Positions 10,215 through 22,700 of a DNA stretch of 60,000 nucleotides are shown here, piece after piece. A program made the position numbers and the translations under genes. Position 1 is the stretch's first letter; each line of letters starts with the position of its first letter. The notes under the pieces are model-generated. The model had not been told where the DNA came from. It was given only the letters and a program-made list of their open reading frames with translations, and made no database searches. The DNA comes from Polytrichum commune (lineage: Eukaryota > Streptophyta > Polytrichopsida > Polytrichales > Polytrichaceae), in assembly GCA_950295325.1 (NCBI GenBank), contig OX485806.1, forward strand, positions 33,358,001-33,418,000, written 5' to 3'.

Positions 10215-12345
10215 AATGGTTACTTTTTCTTGGCTAGCCCGCTTCTCGTAGGAATTGAAACACACCATAATATGATATAGTTAGCAAATCCAAATCAAGG
10301 ATGTAGTCACTTTCCTCACTTCAAGTTATAATAGCTCACTATAATATCTAAGCATTTACAAAAGTGAAGATTGTCATGCTCATGAAATGGTCGTATATGG
10401 GCAAGTCTCCAATTATGTTGACTATTGAGTTGAAAAATTTATTATATTTTGAGCATGTAATCCAATCTCTTTTAAACAAACAATGTTTTTTTGGTATCCA
10501 TTCTTGGAGTCACATGTAACCACACTAGTGTGGGTCCATGCCGTTCTGGTTCTTTCACATGCATAATAACGTATCATTGTACCATGGTCCCCTTAGCTTT
10601 TTTTAAACAGTGGGGCGATGGCCTCACCACTACCATTACCACAACGTCATTTGTTGTATATATAGCAACTCACAAACCCAAATTAGTATGTGCTCATCTT
10701 AGTGTAATATGAGATATCTATTGTTTTAATGAGGATTTAGAGACATGTGTCATCAATAGTAGATGAAAGGTATCCAAGTGTCTGCTAATGCATGGAAGTT
10801 CTAATGAAAAATTTGCAAACGTGGTTGACATATTAAAATTCAAATGAGAACCTTTCACTGACTCACTTTTGGTCTTGCATGTCTACAGCTACATTTCTTC
10901 CATATATTGACAATGTAGTAGAGAGTTTCAATTATGCAATGAGTGTTGTAAGTAAGCAATAGTGTCTCTTCTCCTTCTCAAGTAGTACAGTACATTGAAT
11001 TTTTAGTTGTTCCATACTATGACTAGGCCATTGTCTTATTAATAAAATAGTGATGTAGTATCATTGCTACAAAAGTGACGGAGCACATGAAAAGTAGCAA
11101 GATGACTTGCTATTAGTCAATCTAGTGTTGAGAGAACCCGAAAGACACGTCTTTTTAATGCTAAACTATATGTAGGAGGAGGACCATAAGTGATTTCGAA
11201 TCACTTGAAGAAGGCATGTATGAGAGTGGTGACAACTAGAGGGTTTAGTAATGCCACGAAGGCATGCAAATTAGTTAGACATGAATTTGCCAATGAGATC
11301 AGTGTCCAAACAATGTGGCAAGCATTAAATTTGGCAATATTTGGAGGCTTGTGTGAAGAAGAAAAAACCTCTTCTTTCACAAAAGAAAATTCAAGCTTGG
11401 TTGTATTCTGCCTAATTGCATGAGATTTGGACCATTATGGATTGGAAGCGTGTGGTATTTCCATATGAGTTTAAGGTCAATCATTTTTTCTCATATGGTC
11501 GTTATTGGTGTTGGGCTTGAGATGAATATGGTCTTACAAATCATATAGTGAGGAAAACACTAAAACATGGAGGAGGTTCAAGATGGTTTGGGGTCGCATG
11601 AGTGCAACTGGACCTAGTTTGATTTGTAAGATATAAGGTAAAATGAATCAAGATGTCTATCATGAAGTATTGGAGGTCAATCTCTATGGCACTTCCTAAA
11701 ATTATGGCATTAATAAATCTAGAGTCATTTATCAACATGACAATGATCCTAAACATGAAACAAAAACAATGAAAGAGTGCTTATCTAAACAACGTCTCAA
11801 TGTTCTAAAGTGGCCCACTCAATCACATGACTTAAATCCTACAAAGCACATATGGGCTACGCTAAAACAAAGGCTCAATCATTATCCAACACCTCCAAAA
11901 GGGCCCTTTAGAATTATGGGAGCGTGTGTTTGAGACAAGTTCCATTCTACCACTTCCATAGAGTGCGAGAAGCTTACAAGAACTTGCCACAAAGAATGCA
12001 TGCAATTGTTTATGCAAAGGGCAAGTGGATTGATGTTTGAGTGTGTATAGACTCACAAGTCCAAAACCGAGTTAGTGAGGGGCTTGCTTGATTTCAAAAT
12101 TTGAATGTTTCCATATATTACGTGTGAATTTTTGTTTTTTGTTTTTTTTTCAATTTCCATGTGAACAATCAATAAAACTTCTACTCTCTAAAATGAAATT
12201 TATATTTGTTCAAATTTTCACTCCATGTGTTGACATTGTTTATTTACCGTAAACCATTCAAACACTGACTCCATTTTGCCAATCGTTCTAAGTACCACTC
12301 AAACATAGGTGTCTGATTAAGATGAGTAGTGAATTAGGCATGTCC
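10215..12345 (+). repeat. Family A repeat, copy 2, apparently split by a Tc1-like remnant
   Basis: Family A landmarks run from TGGCTAGCCCGCTTCTCGTA (10231) to GGTATCCATTCTTGGAGTCACA (about 10493). They resume near 12290 with GTACCACTCAAACATAGGTG and GATTAAGATGAG. In unbroken copies these two parts are adjacent (for example 26035-26080). The intervening stretch of about 1.75 kb contains the decayed transposase. The exact insertion boundary and target duplication are not clear. Confidence 0.5.
11175..12056 (+). pseudogene. Decayed Tc1-type transposase
   Basis: Read across frames, the stretch shows in order: an N-terminal helix-turn-helix-like part (ATKACKLVRHEF, about 11247), DWKRVVFPYEFKVN then GRYWCW (about 11440-11515), VRKTLKHGGGS (about 11550), KMVWGRMSATGPSLICKI, GKMNQDVYHEVLE, HDNDPKHETKTMKECL, KWPTQSHDLNPTKHIWATLK and YPTPPKG. 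This is the Tc1 (DD34E) transposase order. Several frameshifts and stops break it. The first catalytic Asp position reads Tyr (FPYEF) and the final Glu position reads Lys (NPTKH), so the product would be inactive; the middle Asp survives. Terminal repeats were not identified. It appears to lie inside a family A copy. Confidence 0.8.
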
Positions 12346-13784
12346 GAAACCTAATATACCTTTTGTAGTTTGACCCACCAAACTTAATGCAAGCTTGAAA
12401 ACTTGTCACGGATGGCATAGGCATGAATTTGGTGTCAATTGACTAAAATGGTAGGGGTTTGCCCACCTCACTCAGTCATGCCCAATCACACCAACGTATT
12501 CGTCTGGTTTCAACTTTGAAACTATTGGAGATTATGTTGAGAAATAGATGTTGGCCCATCATTTTTCACACTATTACAGTCAGTGATGCCGACAAATTGT
12601 ATCATAAGTGGCCGGTGTGATCAACCTACAATATGCTATAGCGACCAATGTCCGGAGACGATTTTGGGCATAACCAGTCGAAATCCTTGTGTTTCCAAGA
12701 CCAACTGGTAACATGTTATGATCTTTAGGTTTTTCTTTAATTAATTTGAGGTATATTCCATATATGCCTTCAAAATGATGGATAGTTTCCTGAACCCTTG
12801 AACTTCAGCCGGTTCTTTCTCAAACTCAACCGGCTCATCTGAAACTAGCGGTCAGTTCTCCCCCTCCGTTGGCTGCGATTCATTAAGACTCAGATGTCGC
12901 AAGTTCGCAACTGCAAATTCCAGTCGCGCAAATTCCTCCTCTAATTGGAGGACGAGGATGAGAATTGGGCTGCAGTGTGAAAGGCGGCCATGAATGTAAT
13001 ATTGTCGGAGATGATCATCGACCGAGGGTCAATGGCTGGCCCAGCAGGAGTGGCAAGCGATTCGCAGACAATCATATAAATGACAACTCAACTTAAGATA
13101 CATTCTCACTGATGATGTAGTGCGCGCAACTCGTCACTCGAGAGATCGGAAGGTGCTGGGAAGCAGTCCAGGAAACAGTGGCGAAAGCGGAGTCAGGTTT
13201 GCCAACCTTGCAGCTCAGCGCCCGATGCGGATCCCAAACTTGTAAGTGCTGTCGTCACGGTCCTTCTTCCCCCCTCCCCGCCCCCTAGAATTCAACTAAT
13301 AAGATTCGCAAGGAAAGGAAGGGAAAGGAAAAGGAAAAGGAAAGGGAGAGGAAAAGGGAGAGGAAAGGCAGGAGAAACAGCCGAATGCCCACCAGTCGGC
13401 AGGCGGTCCAGTCCACTCGGGTCCCAGGTACCTAACCTACATCGACTCAGATAAGTACTTACGAAGATGATGAGAAATGCGGCAGCAGTAGCAGCAATCA
13501 AACTGTGGCCGACTGCACGGTGCGGATGGATTATATGTGCGTCGTGCACCATAGAGGTTATGAGTAATGCCAAGTGATGGATCAGTTGGAACTATGAAGA
13601 ATGGAAACTTGGAGATTTGCAGTAGTAGGGCTAGGTAAGTAGAGAGCGGGGATCACTTACAGTGTTCGACGTGGAGGTTGCCGAGTCAACGCTAGCTGCT
13701 AGAGGCCGGGTAGTGGTTTAGCCCTGGTTGAGTTGGGTGGAGTTGAGTTGAGTTGGGAGATCTGAGGAATTGCAGCAAGCATCA
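12346..13784. other. Upstream region of the ABCA gene
   Basis: A diverged family B copy lies at about 12644-12880. A purine-rich low-complexity tract (GGAAA-type) is at 13310-13375. The last 200 bases have short GTTGAGTTGA direct repeats and lead to the ABCA start. No upstream coding exon is recognised. Promoter elements could not be assigned with confidence. Confidence 0.5.
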
Positions 13785-16700
13785 ATGGACCCGGAATCGG
13801 GAGTGGGCGGCGAGGAGCCACTGCGTCGCACAGCGTATAGGATTCAAGCTAATGCACTCTTCCGCAAAAATCTCACCTTCCAGGTATATATGACTGGGTG
13901 GTATATCATTAGTGTAACAAATCTCATCCGTTCTAAGATGATCACTCGCTTCCTGCTCACCTCCCGGAATGTTAAACTTTGTTCCCGGTGTGGGAGTTCC
14001 GAACTTATGGAAGGCCAGCCCGAACAGCGTTATGTTTTGATTTGGGACAAACTGTGGGATCTATATCTGACATTCTACGATCGACATATATGCCCTGGCA
14101 CCGAAGAATCCAGAGGTTGGGGTTTTGTGCAAAATGTAACGAGTGTGTGCCAAGTAAACAAGTAAACAAGAATGTGAAAAAGAAAACCTAGTTGCTGCGC
14201 AGTCGGTGTAAAGGTCACGCACCAATATCGATCCCCTCTCTCTCTCAACTCTTTAGGACTTGCCACGAGTTGGGGATGTAGCATAATTTAATATTTTTAT
14301 CGAGTTTTCAAAATGTACCGCACAGAAATTTTCTGTACTCCCTCCCCTTCCCTCCCCTCCCCTTAAGTTTCGGGTCGCTTCTCGACGTTTGCATGATTGC
14401 TCAACACTCAAATCAATCGAGTTTAAGATCGACCTGCCTGATCGAGTGAGTGGTTTTGGTAATTTCTGAGTCCACTTGGTCTTTCTTTGTCCCTTGGAGA
14501 AATTTTGCGCTCGCCTCCTGTAGAGGTATTCTTGATTCAAAGTTTCCCCCCTGGAATAAGACGATCTCGTGACAATTAGAGAGCAACCCACTCACGTCCC
14601 CGCCCTCAAGATATCAAATTAATGGGTACAAATGCTCCTGCATGTTCCCATAATTACCTGAGCCATGTCGATCGTGGGTAATATCTTAATTTTTCTATCC
14701 AAGAAATAGGTGACCGAACGAAAGAATGAAAGAGAGCAGGGTATGAGCTCGTAAACCGCCAAAAGGTCTCAAGTGACCTCATACATTCTAGTTTAGGAAC
14801 TTAAGCTTTAGAGTAGACGCATAAAATACCAAGTGATTAGTGGTGTTCTAGTCTCTTGACACGAAGTGCCAAAATAATGCAAGTGTAATCTACATATGAG
14901 TTATAAAAGAGAGTTTCAAGGGATGAACAGGATTAAGATCATCAACTTATGTGACTTCCTTCTCTAAGGTTTGGCTGGAGAATCTTTCTCGCAATTCTCT
15001 CTCTGCTCTCTCATGTGGAAGCCACACACGTTCAAACGGACATCGGTGGGCCAAGCTAAAAGAATTTTTGGTCTTTACATCTGCCTTGGTTTCAAGGTTC
15101 TTCCCTCATGTAATGAGTCTAAATGCCCGTTTTCGAATCCGATCCAATGCGCTGGTTTGTAACGCTTACAACCTCGGTTTTGAATCGAATCGGATTCGAA
15201 ACCGAGGGACCGACCAACCTTGAAACCAAGGCACATGTAAAGGCCAAAATTCAATTCCCATTGGCCCACCGATCTCATCTCCATGTTCAAAACCGGCGTT
15301 GTTAAACGTCTGTGGTCTCCCCCTTCCTTCCTTCCATCCATTCAACAAGCCTCCACTAATTTGACGGTGGAAACTAAATTGGTGTGGTCTGTGATGGCAG
15401 AAACGGAACTCGAGGACTAACTGCTGTCTGATAGGGTTTCCGCTCGCCCTCTGCGTGCTGCTTGTGGTGATCCAAGCGGCCATCAATAGTTTACTAAGCG
15501 GCAGCGACTTCGAGTGCGGGTGCCAGTGTGTGCCAAATAAAAATGGGGTAGGGTGCACGAAGACGTGCGGAATCCAATACTCCGACTCAAATCAAGCAGA
15601 ATACTGCGCAGTTCCGGAGACGCAAGGATGGCCTGCCATTTTGCAGGTGCCAGGGCCCCAGTTCATCGCTGTCAAGACCACCACTTCGCCAGAGCTTCAG
15701 GATCCTGCTTGCCGCGCCACAGGGACTTGCGCGATGACCATTTTCTACACGGGTTCCAACAGAACTACCTCGGACAGTAAGTGCAGGCCGGCCTTCCTGC
15801 CTTCCTTTCAGATGGCTAACGGGGATTTCCGCACAGAGCTCAAAGCTGAAGCTCAAACTCGCAAGTTAAGTTTGGTGGGCCAATGTAAAAGAATATGAGC
15901 CTTAACGTGTGGTGGAACTTGCTTCCTTGTTATTTTGAATTGATGTTCAAGTTCGAAAATTTAATCATCAGACTTGACATGATTACATGTTCAAGTTCCG
16001 ACTTGAACTCGAAAATCAATCCAAAAAACAGCAGGGACCAACCTAGAGATAATGTTCCACCATCTTAGGCACATGTAAGGGCCAAGGCCCACCAAAATTG
16101 CGAGCTCAAGTTGTGTGAGGCAACCCCCTTTAGTCATCTGAGATTATACGGCCCTCCCCTGCTTCCAGATGATAGAAGATTTATAATAGGCGGTGGTATT
16201 TGTAACATTAGCTAATTGCAGGTGTTCTTTCTAATTTAACGACAGGATAAGTACTTCAACCCCGAGATTGTAAGAACAAATTAGTATCTGAAGAGTAAAT
16301 TAATTCTTAGGTGGAAAATAATGTGAAGTTAGAAAAGAATGTGCACCCACATTGTTAGTATCCCCAATTTCGCTGCACAGAATCTTGTTGTAGTACTACT
16401 ACTTATGATCATGCGATATGATGAGAAGAAGCCTTCATAATCATCATTTAGGTTATCTAGGAGCATGATCATGTGTAACTTACATCCTTTTTGCAAATTG
16501 TACTTTGTGGCTGCAGCGATGGCGAACTACTTGCTCAGCACGGCGGCAATCGATTCCACTAACCCTATAAACTCACTTGCAACGGTGGTGCCGGTAAGTT
16601 GCTATGGAGAAACCAGTCGGATTTCATTTACAGTTCTGTGGTTCTATTTCTTGGTTTTCTTGACTTGGAATTATGTCTGCTGCTCACTGCCGGCCGGCGA

Positions 16701-19700
16701 GTTCGTGGGTGCATTTGTATTTCAGGGAACAAGTGCTATTCCATCGACAACAATGTTGATCGAGTCGGCGTTCACTTCAGGCAAACCAGTTGATCTTCTT
16801 CGGCCCATCTGTTCAGGGCAGTCTAACTCCAACATCACGATTGATGTTACGGGGGGATACACTATTACTCAAGGTCTTTATAATATCTCCTTCACCGTCA
16901 CCTATTAATATATATTGACCAAACGTGATGTATATGTTTGAGAACGAAATCCCTGCATACTTGCTCCAACGAGAGAAATTTCAGCTAATACTGGGGATCA
17001 TATGCCTTGTGGTGTGCAGATTTCCAATGTGTGCAAACCAATACAGTGTGGAGACCAGATGCGTCGTCTGTCAACAATGAGGTTTATGCGGGATACCGAG
17101 ACGGCAATTCTGACAAAGCAATCAACGAGATTCCAGTTGGTAAAAATCGTGAACTAATTCATTCTTTGCAAAAGTTTAGATTACACCATGAATACATGGA
17201 GATGTTTAACTGAGGATCTACTTCATCATCGATCATCGCACTGTCAATTCCACCTGTCAACAGGTCTGTATTTCAATTCAGTTCCATGTGACTTTCCGCC
17301 TTTAAATCATGTGTATTATGATCTGTTGCGGATTCTTGCAGCTTACGATTTCGGTGCCACATCAAAGACGTCACTCGATTTAAGTGTGTGGTACAATGGG
17401 ACCTTCAACAACCAAAGCACATATAACCCCCCCAATTTTATTCGTGTTACCCGCTCCTTGAATATGGTGAGCCCAATTATTAAAATGTCGATCGGCTTGC
17501 ATTCTATAGGTCGACGACTGTGCATTTCTTTTATGTTTTTTCTCTTGAACCTTCTGAGGCGGATCCGTAGAATTGTGACCTTATTTTTCTGTTTCTTAAA
17601 ACATTATCAATGCAGCAAGTCCTCGTACTGATGGATTTCAATTCTTGTGGTTAATATGCAGGCTACGGAAGCATTCCTGCGTTTCTTGGCGGGGCCGACT
17701 GCGCAATTGCCGCTGCTATTCATCAAGGATATGCCCAAGGCCGCAAGCAAACTCCGTCTCGACTTCTCGTCGATCCTCGGGCCACTTTTTTACATGTGGG
17801 TTCTCGGATTTCTCTTTCCTGTAAGCGAATCCGAACTTCTTGGTCACGTATCCTCAGTCCGTCTCTTCTTTTCCTTCTTCTTCTTAACCTACTCTTACTG
17901 GAATCCTTATAGTTAAAGGCGATCCAACAAAGACGCATGCCTATAAGACATTGTCAAAGCAACATGTACAGTATAGATCTGAAATTCCTGATGATTCATG
18001 ATTTCACTGCAACACGTCTGCCTGAATAAAGGTTTACGAGCGCCTCACGTGCATGTGGCCGTGTTTTTCAGGTTGTGTTAACCGCATTGGTATATGAGAA
18101 GCAGTACCACCTCCGGATGATGATGAAGATGCATGGCCTCGGTGATGGCCCATACTGGTCCATCACATATCTCTATTTCTTAGCGCTCTTCACCATCTAC
18201 ATGTTCTGCTTCATCCTATTTGGCTCTCTCGTCGGTTAGTCGCCTCTTTCTTCCTCTTCACTTGCAGGCCGACATTGTGGATAGCAGGAGGAATAGGTGG
18301 GAAACATCTTCACTTCGTATTGTCTAGGGTTAGGACCCGGGGTGGCAACTCTCACTTTTACAGCTGTTGCTTCTGATCAATTCTAATAATTCTTTTGGAT
18401 CCATGGTTTGTTCTTTCACAAAGAGGACCTCAAAACATGCTTCGAAAGAGGGCATTGAGAGGAATCCATTGATACAATTTGGATATGAATTAGAGAAGGT
18501 TTGCACTTTCAAATCTTAGTTCCAAAACAGGGTCACCATCCAGACCCCGAGTGTTGATTTTCACATCTAAGAAAATTCATGAATTTTCTTAGACTTTATA
18601 GTCTTGAAAGTGCCTGTAACGAGAAAACAACTCCAAAAAGAAAGGCTTCTTAGAAATGGTTTATCAGCTCGAAACCAAGTTCTTAAGACGTTGACTCCTG
18701 CGAGTGCTGCAAATACAGTTGCCACTCTGGGGGTTCGGAGGGCCAAAATCCTGAACTGCAAAAGTCTCTCCTCTTTATTGTGTTCAAAGTGGCATTCTTG
18801 GTGTAGTGAATACCTGTAAATTACGAGTGTGCTGATCTCCATTGTGAATTTGTCGATGTCGTGGTTGAGGTCTGAGCTCACTCATATGAGAGGCTCTCTT
18901 CATTGATCTGCAGGCCTGAAGTTCTTTCAGCTGAATTCCTACAGCCTTCAAGCGGTTTTCTACTTTCTCTACATCAACATGATCATTTCTCTTGGCTTCC
19001 TTGTATCCGCCAGATTCCGAAACGTCAAAACCGCTACTGGTGCGTGTGCTCGCTAGCTCCTCACGTCTCTGCCACACCAAAATAATTGCAACAGACATTT
19101 CGTCAGACTTGGGTATGTGTTTCTTCTAGAATTTTTAGTTCCCATTTCCAAATTACTAACGTGGCGATACGTGGGCACACTTGACAGTGGTGGGATACCT
19201 GTACGTGTTCGGAACTGGCCTACTGGGTAGATTCTTCTTCGAAAACTTTGTAGTTGACAGGGGCACCAGCAGTAAGTTCATCTAAATCTTGCTTCACATA
19301 CGTTTTTATCGACTTAGATACACTCTACTTGCTATTAATGGATGCATATGTATTGAAGAATCGTATGGGAGGTACAAGGCACTGAACATATCAGATTTGG
19401 TTTTCGACACGATTTGTTGGTACGATGTTGAACCCAGGGTTCTTCTTGCAGGGAAGCTCGTACTCGCATTGGAGCTCATCCCCGCATTTGCAACATACCG
19501 TGGTCTATTCGAGTTTGCACAATATGCGTTTCGAGGTGTTTACACGGTAAGATTCCGCTCTCATTTTCTGATCGTTTGCAGCACGGTATTTAATTTTATG
19601 CTACAAGATCCATCATAAGAGGTTTGCTAATATCAATTTGGTTATTGGTTATGGTACTGGACTATGAATTTCAGGGTGAGAAGGGCATGCAATGGAGCAA

Positions 19701-22700
19701 CTTGAATGATGAAAGCAACGGGTTGAAAGACGTCCTGGTCATTTTGTTCGTAGAGTGGGTTGTGTTCATGATCCTCACCTTTTACTTGGACCAAGTTGCG
19801 GTGACTGACAGCGGGATCAACAAGCACCCGCTCTTCTTTCTCAATTTCAAACGCAAAGTCAATAAGACAGTAGGCGGCAAAGCCATTGGCTCTCGACAGC
19901 CTTCCGCAAGGTCGAAGTCCCTGGGTCAAATTAATGTCGAAAATGGTGGTGGCATCGGCGATCGCCAGGATGTCGCTCGAGAGGTCAGTATAATTATCGA
20001 CACACATCTCTGTCTTTGTCTCTGTCTCTCCGTGCAATCGCTACAATTCACCTACTTAAGTTAAGTGTTCTCAAGGTGATTTGGTACACAATCACCGTCT
20101 GGGTGGTTGATGGTTGTAGTTTACTTTCTTTGGTCCTATTTCTGAAGGATCACGAGGGAAAAGGTGCATTGATGAGAATCATGACCACTGCCACTATTCC
20201 TACTTGCCCAACGCCGATACAAGGTGTAGTTGGGGGTAGTTGCAATGATGGTTGTAGTTTACTTTTTTTGGTTCTATATTGTTTGTAGTTACCATGCGGC
20301 ACCCGGAGAAGATTTGGAAGAGGCAAATTAATCATAGATAGCCTTTCCACTAGAATTCGTAAATATGTTGTCTCCACTCCACGGATTTCACCAATAAAAG
20401 TGTCAATCAATTGAGGTTAGATTCACTCTTCGAGTACAAGAGTAGTTGTGTGTAAATGAGAAAATATAAGATTCTATCAGTTTTGGTTGAAGGTGGGCTT
20501 AAACTCAACTCAATGTGTGTAAACTCGCCTTCAATTGAGGATGTCGATTCTCAAATGATGTTGTTAGAGCTTCTTAAAATACCCTACGGTGGAACAAGGG
20601 GACTCTTCGAACATAACATGGCTTACGGGCTCATATTCACATCGGTGTAACAATGATGTTTTTTCTTTTCTTTTTCCTTCATGAAATCACGAGCTCATCA
20701 CGATGTAAATCAAATGTGCACCCGCAGACAGAGTTAGTGGAGGAGTTGCGATCCAACCCCAGCAAAGCGTATTCAATCATCTGCGACGATCTCAGACGAG
20801 TGTACCCTGCCCGGGATGGCAACCCTCCCAAGGTTGCAGTCAAGGGATTCTCCTTAGCAGTTCCTCGTGGTGAGTGCATGGGGATCCTCGGTCCGAATGG
20901 CGCAGGCAAAACTTCGAGCATCAATATGGTATGCCGCAATCCTGGAGCTATGATGACATTGATGATTCCTGCTTCTCAAAATGCACACCATTCTACTGTG
21001 TTAGAGCTATCCTTCAACTCGATGGGACTTGTCGTCGGGAGTTCATTCCATATAATTATCCAATGTTTGTTTTCCATGCAACATTACTAATTTCTTTCCA
21101 CTTGTGACGGTGCATGCTCGGAGGTTGTGGTTTGAATTTGAGTGGAGAGCAACCCTATTCCGGTTCTTCATTGAGGGCCAAACTCATTTTAATAGCTCTA
21201 GGCATGCCCAAATGAGTTTGACCAATGAGCCGATGTAGAATGTTCCTTTAAGTTTGTTCAAACCTCCACACTACACCACCTTCAAGCATGTCACTGAAAC
21301 CTTACCGAACATGGCAGGTGTGTCGTATGCAAAAACAACCAGCTCCCGACCCAAAGTCATGTTGAGGTTGAGGAAAAGTCTATTAACCAAGTGACAATTT
21401 TTTAACTTGTGCATGCGGATGGGCATTCATCACAACCTTGTTGAACATTGAATCTTGCAGATGATAGGTTTTCTCAAGCCAACTGGGGGCACCGCTTACA
21501 TACAAGGGATGAATATTCAGACCGACATGGACAACATCTACTCGTGCATGGGGGTCTGTCCGCAGCATGAGTAAGTTACCTTCCACTCATCCTAGAGCTG
21601 AGTCTTTCTCTTTTCTTCTCTCAATGTTGAAGAACCCAATTGTATTGACCTCGACTTGTGCTTGCTCCAGCTTGCTTTGGGGACAGCTAACTGGTCGCGA
21701 GCACCTTCTCTTCTACGGTCGCTTGAAGAATTTGAAAGGGGCAGAACTCACATCTGTAAGTACCACGCCAACAGAGGGCAAGAACACTATACATAGAATT
21801 TTCGGTGTTTTGTTGGACTATTCTATCCTCTAGGACCACCTCGGTAGAAGTATCCATCTTCTCTCTCCGGTAACCTTGGACCTTTGTAGGGGTATGGCGC
21901 ATCCCTTTTTACAGTCATTCCTATATCCTTCATTCACTCAATAGCACTGGCCATTATAAGGGTCGGGCCTTTCATCCCTGCGATATTTACTTCCCCGATA
22001 GGGACCTAGTTGCTCTCCCCGATCAGAGGGGGTCTCGGGTGCGCATCCTCTATCTCTCTTATTGTTGTGCAGCTGAGGTTGTACTTAATTTCTAGGGATT
22101 GCGATAGCATGAGTTTAACAAAGCACCGTTTCCTCTATCTTACTACAGGCTGTGGAAACTTCGCTGAGGAGTGTTAACCTTTTCGATGGCGGAGTGGCGG
22201 ACAAACAATGTCAGAAGTACTCTGGTGGCATGAAGCGTAGGCTCAGTGTCGCCATATCTCTCATTGGCAATCCACAAGTAATAGGCCTACACTCTTTCCA
22301 AGTTTCCCGATCCTCCTCTCCTATCTTACTTGCCACTTTTAGCTCTTTGTTTGGATGCAATCAACTCAAGTTCTGAAGTTTTTAGATGCACCTTGCAGGT
22401 GGTGTACATGGACGAGCCAAGCACTGGACTGGACCCCGCATCTCGTTACAACTTGTGGAATGTGGTGAAGGAGTCGAAACAGAACCGTGCCATTATCCTC
22501 ACCAGTATGTTCCTAATTCCATTTTTTTGCGGATTTGCTAACGTATCTATTCCTGCTGATTGGATACGAGGAGGCACGTTATCACCCGTGATTCATGACC
22601 ACGCCATGTGATGGACGCATATCGCCCCACTATCAGTTATATTAGGCACCCAATACCTATCTCGTCCCTACAGCGGCTCGGTAGATTTGGACGCCTACTA

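Noticed and set aside
13770-13784. Upstream TTG start for ABCA
   Set aside because: A plant nuclear gene would use the ATG at 13785. The five codons before it are not supported.
16874-16908. Read-through of ABCA exon 4 to a TAA
   Set aside because: The peptide after the GT at 16874 does not match the family, and splicing there restores the family sequence in exon 5. An early stop would remove every key domain.
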